A DNA stretch of 14,116 nt from the NCBI GenBank assembly GCA_002409975.1, contig DHOO01000033.1, positions 36,099 to 50,214 on the forward strand, given 5' to 3'. Made by a program: the position numbers and the translations under genes. Of this stretch, positions 7,636-14,084 are shown piece by piece. Source of the DNA: Firmicutes bacterium UBA5388. Lineage in GTDB: Bacteria; Bacillota; UBA4882; UBA10575. The notes under the pieces are model-generated. The model was not told the DNA's origin, ran no database searches, and was given only the letters and a program-made list of their open reading frames with translations. Numbering within the stretch: position 1 is the first letter of the stretch; each line of letters starts with the position of its first letter.

Positions 7636-8427
7636 CTAATATAGTTCCCCCAAGAAATTTACTGGCGCTCCTATTGCTTTTTTTATCGTCTGCAAAACAT
7701 CATTACTCATCAAAGAAAAGACCACACAAGTAGCAGGCCCACCTGAACGTAATAGATCCAAATCCGTCTGTGCCTGTCGTAGACGCAAACCAGCGGATTT
7801 TGCTAATTCTCCGGCTTCATAGGCCACGCCTTTAGAACCCACCGGAAGAAGATCATGGACTCCCGGCATCTTTCTAAGCCGGCGCAGATCGGATAAGGAA
7901 ATGAGCTCCGGGTCTTGCGGTTCAATCCGAAACCGCGGACCACTTTTAGGGATACCGGCTACTGCTACCAAATCTCCCTTCTGTGAACTACCAACCGGTA
8001 ATTGGTTGTTCTTGACGATTGCCAGAACGGTAACGCCGATCCCTGTTTGCACGGTGGGGATATTATCCTCCGTACTGCCGGTAAGCGGTAAACCTGATAA
8101 CCCCGCTTCCGTACAGGCTTTTTTGATACCGGCAATAATCTCCCTACCCGCAGGGTCCATCTCCACCGCTAGCGTATCAATCAATAACCACGGTTTACCC
8201 CTAGCCGCCAGTACTTCCATTAAGGCCACCCGCGCCCCAAAATAACCTGTCAACCAATTTTCTACTTTCACAAGATCATGTTCTTTATTACCAATTCCAC
8301 CGTCTGAATCACAGGCAATCATCAAGGAAAAATCAGAACTGAGTTTGAAAAGAGTAAGATCGCGTTTTTTCTCGACTACTTCTTCAAAGGTAAGTAGTCC
8401 GTCATAAAAATCCCGCAAAAAATTCAT
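7636..8427 (-). CDS. cblS: AIR synthase-related kinase, probable alpha-ribazole kinase CblS
   Basis: A 263-residue soluble protein of the PurM/ThiL/SelD-like ATP-binding superfamily. The N-terminal half has the acidic metal/ATP motif IACDSDGG (37-44) and the family pattern TGSTEDN followed by QTGIGVTVLAI (116-122 and 127-137); the C-terminal half carries GDLVAVAGIPKSGP (151-164). It is shorter than PurM or ThiL (about 330 residues), lacks thiamine or selenium neighbours, and is followed by a complete ECF energising module. In Listeria and Geobacillus, an alpha-ribazole kinase (CblS) of this type works with an ECF S-component (CblT) to make alpha-ribazole phosphate for cobalamin assembly, bypassing CobT. 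By combined protein type and context I assign CblS; the superfamily is certain, the substrate inferred. ATG start at 8427 with AAAGGAG about 6 nt upstream. Confidence 0.65.
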   Translation of the reverse strand: MNFLRDFYDGLLTFEEVVEKKRDLTLFKLSSDFSLMIACDSDGGIGNKEHDLVKVENWLTGYFGARVALMEVLAARGKPWLLIDTLAVEMDPAGREIIAGIKKACTEAGLSGLPLTGSTEDNIPTVQTGIGVTVLAIVKNNQLPVGSSQKGDLVAVAGIPKSGPRFRIEPQDPELISLSDLRRLRKMPGVHDLLPVGSKGVAYEAGELAKSAGLRLRQAQTDLDLLRSGGPATCVVFSLMSNDVLQTIKKAIGAPVNFLGELY

Positions 8428-8501
8428 CTTTTTCTCCTTTCAATAATTTTTAGGAAAAAAGGGAGGACAAAATTACTTGACTTGAAAAACTGCCTTCTTG
8501 C

Positions 8502-9026
8502 TTAAGCTTTTATGTTCTCCTCTTCAATCAGGTTGCTTTTACTAACAACCTTATAAGCAGCGGCAGCGATAAGAATATTTACCAGCGAGCCTACGAGCAG
8601 TGGCGCCAGCAGTCCAACAAACAAGCCTACGCCACCAAACGGTATGGTTAAAGCGGCAGAAAGCACACCATTTGCTATAGTAGCGACAATTATACCGACG
8701 ATCAGATTGATTTTTTTACTGCTTAACCAGAAAAGATAAGCCCAGGCCGCCATCTGTACTCCAATATATAAATGCATCGGGATACCCATCGGAAAACCGG
8801 CGGTTAAGGCCGTAAATAAATGTCCGATTCCAGCGACAATCATTCCCTCTATCGGTCCGAAAGCTACAGCAGTAAAGAAACCAGGCGCCGAATCGAGAGC
8901 AACCGTTCCTGTAGGACTGGGGATCTTCACCAAAGCGCCAACCCCACTTAAGGCAATTAAAATTGCCAACCTAGCAATGCGTTTTACCGTCCAAAACTCC
9001 TTTTTAACCTTTTGTAACTCCTCCAC
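8502..9026 (-). CDS. cblT: ECF transporter S-component, probable alpha-ribazole transporter CblT
   Basis: A 174-residue integral membrane protein with about six hydrophobic segments after a basic N-terminus, the size and architecture of an ECF substrate-binding subunit. The segment IPSPTGTVALDSAPGFF (35-51) followed by GPIEGMIVAGIGHLFTAL (57-74) is typical of S-components: a short substrate-loop motif, then a small-residue helix that packs on EcfT. Pairing with a CblS-like kinase points to import of alpha-ribazole; another alpha-riboside or a vitamin precursor cannot be excluded. The start is GTG at 9026, with AAGGAGG (9034-9040) 7 nt upstream; this site overlaps the end of the gntR-type gene, so the two are translationally linked. 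A 74-nt gap separates it from the kinase gene. Confidence 0.68.
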   Translation of the reverse strand: MEELQKVKKEFWTVKRIARLAILIALSGVGALVKIPSPTGTVALDSAPGFFTAVAFGPIEGMIVAGIGHLFTALTAGFPMGIPMHLYIGVQMAAWAYLFWLSSKKINLIVGIIVATIANGVLSAALTIPFGGVGLFVGLLAPLLVGSLVNILIAAAAYKVVSKSNLIEEENIKA

Positions 9027-9030
9027 CTTA

Positions 9031-9783
9031 TTACCTCCTTTGTGAATCGGTTTTAAAAATATATTTGTCCCCCCTCAAAACAGACTTCACATATTCAACA
9101 GGTGTTGTGTGGCTAAAGGTAATTCGTCGCAAAACAAAACCGGCTTTCCCCTGTGGGACTTCGAGTAGGTCCGCCTCGTATTGACGCAGGGTTGTCGCCT
9201 CCAGGCTTTCCTTTCCTGAGGTTAGTTTTAAACCGTAATCCTCTTCAAACAGATGAAATAAAGAGACATTATCAGTAAGCTTCTTCTCTAAACCCGGAAC
9301 TAACCATTCGGGAATAAAAGACTTTTGAATTAAGACCGGTTCTTGATTTAAGTAGCCCAAACGTTGGAGATTATACACTTTTTTCTCCGTCCCCTGTATG
9401 TTTAAATACTGGCACACCGAAGCGGGCGGAGTAATAATTTCTATTTTTATAAGCCTAAATTGTGCCTTTTTCCCACCCATATTTGCTTCATCATGAAAAC
9501 TACGCAACCAATTAACCTTACTAATTATTTTTTTCGGAGCCACGAAAATTCCCGTTCCTCGCTTTTTGAGCAGTAGACCATCTGCCACTAAATTATCGAT
9601 AGCATTACTAACGGTCCTTCGGTTAATCTGGAAGTAATGAGCCATCTCTCTCTCAGAAGGCAATCGGTCTCCTTCCTGCAAAGTACCGGTATCAATCAGA
9701 TCTTTAATCTTCTCCTGTAACTGATAATATAAAGGGATGGGCCCTTCCACTAAAGTACTCTCAGGAAATATCTTCTTAATCAA
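9031..9783 (-). CDS. GntR/HutC-type transcriptional regulator with UTRA domain
   Basis: A cytoplasmic DNA-binding regulator of about 250 residues. The N-terminal winged helix is canonical: PIPLYYQLQEKIKDLI, then GDRLPSEREMAHYFQINRR, TVSNAIDNLVADGLL and GTGIFV. The remaining 150 residues fit the UTRA ligand-binding fold (VYNLQRLGYLNQEPVLIQKSF; FVLRRITFSHTTPVEYVKS near the end). I chose the TTG at 9783 because AGGAG (9792-9796) lies 8 nt before it; an in-frame ATG at 9807 would add eight residues but has no ribosome site. It is the first gene of the operon and overlaps the ribosome site of the S-component gene, so it probably senses the imported compound or a product and regulates the operon, itself included (inference). 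A matching operator lies just upstream. Confidence 0.9.
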   Translation of the reverse strand: MIKKIFPESTLVEGPIPLYYQLQEKIKDLIDTGTLQEGDRLPSEREMAHYFQINRRTVSNAIDNLVADGLLLKKRGTGIFVAPKKIISKVNWLRSFHDEANMGGKKAQFRLIKIEIITPPASVCQYLNIQGTEKKVYNLQRLGYLNQEPVLIQKSFIPEWLVPGLEKKLTDNVSLFHLFEEDYGLKLTSGKESLEATTLRQYEADLLEVPQGKAGFVLRRITFSHTTPVEYVKSVLRGDKYIFKTDSQRR

Positions 9784-9818
9784 TCCGCACACTCCTGTTA
9801 ACTGCATTATATGTGTAG

Positions 9819-9830
9819 TGGTGTATACCA
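9819..9830. promoter_or_regulatory. Probable GntR/HutC operator
   Basis: TGGTGTATACCA is a near-perfect dyad (one mismatched pair) with the core GTGTATAC, which fits the GTnTAnAC pattern bound by HutC-type GntR regulators. It lies between the predicted transcription start (about 9838) and the start of the GntR gene, where binding would block transcription. This is the natural autoregulatory site of the adjacent regulator. Confidence 0.6.
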
Positions 9831-9844
9831 GTTTTGTTAAAATA

Positions 9845-9873
9845 ATAATATCTTAAAATTAACAAAATGTCAA
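9845..9873 (-). promoter_or_regulatory. Sigma-A-type promoter of the ECF/alpha-riboside operon
   Basis: On the minus strand a perfect -35 TTGACA (9868-9873) is followed after exactly 17 nt by TATTAT (9845-9850), five of six matches to the consensus -10. Transcription would begin near 9838, just before the operator at 9819-9830. No other strong promoter is seen inside the operon, so this likely drives all six genes from the regulator to the ADP-ribosylglycohydrolase. Confidence 0.65.
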
Positions 9874-9989
9874 TTAAAACTATCTGAAACCGCTTGACAT
9901 GCACGTTTATTTGTTAATACTCCCTTTTATCATCACTTTAGCTCACGTTTCCATTAGAAAATACTCTAATCATTCCTTCTACTACCCAT

Positions 9990-10841
9990 TCACTCCTTCA
10001 CTGCTCCGCCAGTGAGACCGGTAACTAGGTAATCTTGGACCACTAGAAAAAGAACGGTAATTGGAATTGCGCCTAATAAGGCAGCTGCAGAAAAAACTCC
10101 CCAGCGTTGACCGTAATTTTCTGAGATAAACATCTGTAATCCGACAGCTAGCGTAAATTTATCGCTTGAATTAAGCATGATGCTTGCTAGGACATATTCA
10201 TTATAAGTATTAATAAATTGGATGACAAATAATGCCGCTAATATAGGTTTGGCTAGTGGTAAAATTATTTTATAATAGGCCTGAAACCTAGTTGCGCCAT
10301 CAATCTGAGCAGCTTCTTCTAAAGAACGGGAGATAGTATCAAAATAACCTTTTAATAGCCAGGTATTAATTCCGACAGCGCCACCTAGATAAATAACTAT
10401 AACTGCCATATGGGTATTTATACTTAGTATAGGAATGTAATTTTGAATATTTAAGAAAAGTAAATATATAGCGACCATGGCCAGCATCTGGGGGAATATC
10501 TGGACTAAAAGTATAATAAATAACCCTTGCCTTCTCCCTTTAAATCTAAAACGAGAAAAAGGATAAGCAGCCAAGGATGTTAAAATAACTGTTATAAGTG
10601 AAACAATCAAAGATATTTTGACGCTATTCCAAATCCAAATAGGAAAAGGATGCTGTTTGTTATTAAATAAAGCAACGAAATTCTTTAAAGAAGCATTTTC
10701 CGGTATTAGCCTTTGCCCCATCAAAGTATTGCTAGGATTCAATGCAGCTGACAGTGCCCAAATAATTGGGAATATAGCAAACATAATAAATACCCAAATA
10801 ACAATATGCTTTAAGCCTCGCTTTAATCTGTAATTAATCAT
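9990..10841 (-). CDS. malG: Maltose/maltodextrin ABC transporter permease MalG
   Basis: A 283-residue inner-membrane permease, normal length for MalG, with six predicted helices. It forms the translocation pore with MalF. The cytoplasmic EAA loop that contacts the ATPase is clear: EEAAQIDGATRFQAYYKIILPLAKP (within 175-199). The C-terminus GLTGGAVKE matches the usual MalG ending. The ATG at 10841 overlaps the end of malF by 8 nt (ATGATTAA), with AAAGG just upstream, showing translational coupling. It is the last gene of the mal operon; no clear terminator follows in the gap before the GntR gene. The matching ATPase (MalK/MsmX type) is not in the window. Confidence 0.92.
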   Translation of the reverse strand: MINYRLKRGLKHIVIWVFIMFAIFPIIWALSAALNPSNTLMGQRLIPENASLKNFVALFNNKQHPFPIWIWNSVKISLIVSLITVILTSLAAYPFSRFRFKGRRQGLFIILLVQIFPQMLAMVAIYLLFLNIQNYIPILSINTHMAVIVIYLGGAVGINTWLLKGYFDTISRSLEEAAQIDGATRFQAYYKIILPLAKPILAALFVIQFINTYNEYVLASIMLNSSDKFTLAVGLQMFISENYGQRWGVFSAAALLGAIPITVLFLVVQDYLVTGLTGGAVKE

Positions 10842-12399
10842 TTCCTTTCACATCCTCTAAAGCGCCTGTAAATCCAAAATTGACTTGGGTAATAATAGCA
10901 GTAATTATAAATATTAATATTGTCACAGTACTTGCCAGACCAAAATCAGCCCCCTGTCCTGTTTCAAAAGCAAGCCGATAAGTATATGTTATTAAAATAT
11001 CTGTTTTGCCTGCAGGAGTATCAGCCCCTATCATAGGAGGCCTTCCTTTATTAAATAAATAGATTACCGAATAATTATTGAAATTATAAGCAAAAGAAGA
11101 TATTAAAAGTGGACCAACACTTACTAATAATAATGGTAATGTAATATGAGAAAATTTTTGCCAACCTGAAGCACCGTCAATTGCTGCAGCTTCATATAAG
11201 GTCTTATTTATACTTTGTAATGACCCTAAAATAATTAACATCATATAAGGATACCCCAGCCAGAGGTTAACTAATACCAAAGCTAGTTTAGTACAAGTAG
11301 CATCTGTAAGCCAAGAAAAAGGAGATATAGATAATGCTTTTAATATATTATTTATAACCCCAAACTCTTCATTAAAAAGGCCCCTCCAAATTAGAATTGA
11401 GATAAAGCCAGGAATAGCATAGGGTAAAATTAATAAAGTCCGGTATAATCGCTTAAAAAGTAATTTATTGTCATTCAATAAAATTGCCAACAATACTCCT
11501 ATTAAAAAAGTACCAAGGACACTTAGAAAGGCAAATTGAAAGGTCCATGTAAAAACCTGCAAAAATGGAGTGGCAATACTTCTATCAGTTATTAGTTTAA
11601 AATAATTTTGCCAGCCAATATATGTCTTATAACCTGGTAATAATTTCTCACCCTCTGATGATGTAAAGAAACCATCAACAGGTCTATATTCTTTGTTATT
11701 CTTGTTATCTATGATCTTATCATTCTGAGGCAGGTATTGATATTGCTTCCTGCATAAAACATATGTAGAAGTATCTTTCATCCTGATTACAGAATCCTGA
11801 TTTTTGATAAATTCAATCCCTTGCAGGATACTTAAGTATTTAAATAGCTCTTTCTTTGTTAGCTTCTCATATCCATTGATACTATTAATAGTTCCTTCAT
11901 GGTTACGTTTAATAAAATACTCTGGACTATTGGATCTGAGAATAATTTCCCCATTTTCCCCAAGGTAAAGCTGGCCTTTATCATCCTCTAGAGCCAATAT
12001 GAATTTACTCCCATCTGGACTCTTAAAAACAGTAAAATAATACTCTTCGGGTTTTGATGGAATATAATATCTTTCTTCTAGTTTTTGAATAACCTGTTCC
12101 TTACTTAAAATATGACCAGTGCCATAATTAGTAAAAGATATATAGATATTATAAAAAATAGGATAGACCACTAAAAGAAACATAAAAAAAGTACCCGGTA
12201 AAATATATCTTAATGGATAACATTTCTCCGATAAATAAATATAATTGATACTAATAGCAGTAATAAGCAGGAAAAAAAGATATAGATAATTACGATCATT
12301 AAGCAATAAAATTGCACCCCAAAGGGTTAAAGCATCAAATAGACATAAAAATAAAATTGTCCATGGATGTTTAGATCGTCCTTGCCAGCTACTTAACAA
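10834..12399 (-). CDS. malF: Maltose/maltodextrin ABC transporter permease MalF with large P2 loop
   Basis: A 521-residue permease, close to the length of E. coli MalF (514) and far longer than the roughly 300 residues common in monoderm Bacillota. Three N-terminal hydrophobic segments (about 14-34, 39-55, 66-86) lead to a hydrophilic extracytoplasmic region (about 92-270) that recalls the enterobacterial P2 domain: ISFTNYGTG at its start and KEYRP...LPGYKTYIGWQNY at its end. Five further helices follow, including YRTLLILPYAIPGFISILIW (319-338). The EAA loop is YEAAAIDGASGWQKFSHITLP (402-422). P2 in E. coli embraces MalE in the periplasm. The start is TTG at 12399 with a G-rich ribosome site about 7 nt upstream. 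The gene is strikingly AT-rich. Confidence 0.92.
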   Translation of the reverse strand: MLSSWQGRSKHPWTILFLCLFDALTLWGAILLLNDRNYLYLFFLLITAISINYIYLSEKCYPLRYILPGTFFMFLLVVYPIFYNIYISFTNYGTGHILSKEQVIQKLEERYYIPSKPEEYYFTVFKSPDGSKFILALEDDKGQLYLGENGEIILRSNSPEYFIKRNHEGTINSINGYEKLTKKELFKYLSILQGIEFIKNQDSVIRMKDTSTYVLCRKQYQYLPQNDKIIDNKNNKEYRPVDGFFTSSEGEKLLPGYKTYIGWQNYFKLITDRSIATPFLQVFTWTFQFAFLSVLGTFLIGVLLAILLNDNKLLFKRLYRTLLILPYAIPGFISILIWRGLFNEEFGVINNILKALSISPFSWLTDATCTKLALVLVNLWLGYPYMMLIILGSLQSINKTLYEAAAIDGASGWQKFSHITLPLLLVSVGPLLISSFAYNFNNYSVIYLFNKGRPPMIGADTPAGKTDILITYTYRLAFETGQGADFGLASTVTILIFIITAIITQVNFGFTGALEDVKGND

Positions 12400-12721
12400 T
12401 CGATATCCCCCCTCCCCTCTATATACTACCCAGAAAATGCCTCCGAGGCTTGTCGACTCACCTGCCCCATTTTCATCACTTCACGTGTGCGGGCGGTAGC
12501 CAGCGTGAGCGACTACTTACTTATTCTTAGAATCTCATCTTTAAAAAGTTCCCCACAGCAACCGGGGGCGTACCCTCCTGTTTTTTACTAGCTTGTAGTT
12601 TGTAATCTTTCGTTCAGCCTACCCATAAGGTGATATTAGCCGTTTTCTTTTAATCCTCGTATATTTTAAATATCGATATTGCCGGTATCCTTAAAAAGAT
12701 ACCGGCAATATCAAGTTTTTA
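12400..12721. other. 322-nt malE-malF intergenic region
   Basis: No coding sequence is supported here. The part next to malE holds a perfect 15-bp hairpin (listed separately). The middle (about 12480-12580) is more GC-rich than the flanking mal genes and contains short G and C runs (CCCC at 12551-12554 facing GGGGG at 12564-12568), which could form a weak hairpin followed on the minus strand by a T-run. The ribosome site of malF is at 12407-12419. I see no convincing promoter for malF. The composition contrast suggests an inserted repeat or remnant, but nothing identifiable. Confidence 0.45.
12675..12712 (-). repeat. Perfect 15-bp hairpin after malE
   Basis: GATATTGCCGGTATC (12675-12689) and its exact reverse complement (12698-12712) flank an 8-nt loop. 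The hairpin begins 10 nt after the malE stop codon. On the minus strand it is not followed by a T-run but by GATATTTAAAATAT, so it is a poor intrinsic terminator. It more likely protects the malE transcript end or causes partial read-through into malF and malG, which would give more binding protein than permease. E. coli malE-malF has a comparable intergenic stabilising structure (REP sequences). Confidence 0.7.
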
Positions 12722-13918
12722 TCATTTGTTTTCTGTTATTTTTTTAGAAATACGATTTACTGCATCATCAAGAGCAGGTTTGGTCTCCTGTTTCTGGGTT
12801 AATATTAATTCGAGTGCATCGGTCCAGGCTGACCAGACCGCAGTCATTTCAGGAATTTTGGGCATAGGTATTCCAGCAGATGCGCTCTTCAATAACCCCG
12901 CAACAATTGGATCTACTTTTATTTCTTCAGCAGCAGGTATATAAGCAAGCGGTCTTTTATCACTTTTATAAAATTCTAGTAAGATATCTTTTTGGGCAAT
13001 AAACTCAGTTAAGAATGCTTTAGCAAGCATTTTGTTTTCACTAAAAGAGCTAATCATAAAACCCTGAACTCCAACAAATGGTTTAGGTTCATTCCCTTCA
13101 ATGGTAGGAATCTGGGCAAACCCGAAATTTATACCTGTCTCTTCAAGCTTGCCAAAAGCCCACGGACCTGTTATCATCATGCCCACTTTTCCCTGGACAA
13201 ATAGAGATTCCATATCATTATAATCCACATAAGGAATTAAACCTTCTTGATATAAATTTTTCAATTTGGTTAAGCCGTATACTGCGCCCGAATTGTTTAA
13301 TCCTACATCTGTGGGGTCAAGAACTCCGTTTTTCTCCCCAAATACATACCCCCCACAAGCGCTCATAAAAGGAAAGGTATGATAAGGATCGGGCTGAGGC
13401 ATAGCAAATGCATACCTGCCTTCTTTCTTATTCGTTGTTTTGCGTATTATCTCTTCAAAAGCAGCCCAATTTTTTGGGGGCTCCGGTATTATATCTTTAT
13501 TATAAATTAAACCGATTGATTCAATTGCATAAGGTAAACCATACAACTTATCTCCCCATTTAAATGCGTCAATTGCTACTTTATAAAAGTCGTTTGTTTT
13601 ATCTCCTAGATCAATTGCTTCCAATAATCCATTGCTGATCAACTCACCTAAAGGATCATGAGAGATAATTATAATATCTGGTCCTTCTCCGCTTGGCGCT
13701 TGAACAGTAAAGTCTTTATTTAAATTATCATAAGCCTTCTCTTGCAACACAATTGGAACACCATATTCTTTCTCAAATCTATCCACTATTTTATCAAGTA
13801 CTTCTATCCTCTTGCTATCTGACCAAATAAGTAATTTTCCAGGCTTAGATGCGAAAACAACACTTATCATACTAACTAATACTAAAAGACAGAAAGTAAA
13901 AAGTATTATTTTTTTCAT
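12722..13918 (-). CDS. malE: Maltose/maltodextrin-binding protein MalE
   Basis: A 398-residue secreted binding protein of the MalE type (family length about 395), delivering maltose or maltodextrins to MalF-MalG. Landmarks resemble E. coli MalE: GKLLIWSDSKR (27-37), RFEKEYGVPI, GPDIIIISHDPLGELISNGLL, LYGLPYAIESIGLIYNKDI, MMITGPWAFGKLEE, KPFVGVQGFMI, and near the end MPKIPEMTAVWSAWTDAL. The signal peptide (1-23) has KK, a hydrophobic core and VFA before the predicted cut. It has no lipobox: the only Cys (10) sits inside the core, preceded by Phe. The protein should therefore be free and soluble outside the cytoplasmic membrane, which suits a periplasm. The ATG at 13918 has GGAGGAGG about 7 nt upstream. 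First gene of malEFG. Confidence 0.93.
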   Translation of the reverse strand: MKKIILFTFCLLVLVSMISVVFASKPGKLLIWSDSKRIEVLDKIVDRFEKEYGVPIVLQEKAYDNLNKDFTVQAPSGEGPDIIIISHDPLGELISNGLLEAIDLGDKTNDFYKVAIDAFKWGDKLYGLPYAIESIGLIYNKDIIPEPPKNWAAFEEIIRKTTNKKEGRYAFAMPQPDPYHTFPFMSACGGYVFGEKNGVLDPTDVGLNNSGAVYGLTKLKNLYQEGLIPYVDYNDMESLFVQGKVGMMITGPWAFGKLEETGINFGFAQIPTIEGNEPKPFVGVQGFMISSFSENKMLAKAFLTEFIAQKDILLEFYKSDKRPLAYIPAAEEIKVDPIVAGLLKSASAGIPMPKIPEMTAVWSAWTDALELILTQKQETKPALDDAVNRISKKITENK

Positions 13919-14049
13919 CTGATATCCTCCTCCAAATACTCACTTATTCATAAAATTTCAGACGCTTTAAAACAAAGTCTCATGGATAAAATTTCCATAT
14001 TTGTTCCTTGCCGGAATAGTATGGGTAACCTTCTACTTAGAAAATACAT

Positions 14050-14084
14050 CTCGCAGCTCGTAACTCGTCACTCGTCGCTCGCAT
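14050..14084. repeat. Five-unit tandem heptamer array (CTCGYNN)
   Basis: Five consecutive 7-nt units read CTCGCAG, CTCGTAA, CTCGTCA, CTCGTCG and CTCGCAT. The CTCG core is constant while the last three positions vary. On the opposite strand the unit reads as a degenerate ACGAGTn repeat. It lies about 130 nt upstream of malE in otherwise AT-rich non-coding DNA. It could be a microsatellite, part of a dispersed repeat, or the edge of an element continuing beyond the window. Confidence 0.6.

Noticed and set aside
7901..8245. Plus-strand 114-codon reading frame inside the kinase-like gene
   Set aside because: It is antisense to a conserved ATP-binding domain; its length reflects the GC-richer composition there.
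8428..9030. Cobalamin riboswitch upstream of the transporter or kinase genes
   Set aside because: The gaps (74 nt and 4 nt) are too short, and no B12-box-like sequence was seen there or in the leader at 9784-9840.
9784..9807. Upstream ATG at 9807 as the start of the GntR regulator
   Set aside because: No ribosome site precedes it, while the in-frame TTG at 9783 has AGGAG at ideal spacing, and the extra residues add nothing typical of the family.
12541..12600. Possible tRNA or structured RNA in the malE-malF gap
   Set aside because: The C and G runs form only a short weak stem; no cloverleaf, anticodon arm or T-loop sequence could be found.
13919..14049. Promoter for malE
   Set aside because: The best pair on the minus strand (TTGTTT, 17 nt, TATGAA) matches the consensus too poorly to list as a feature; the true promoter may lie further upstream.
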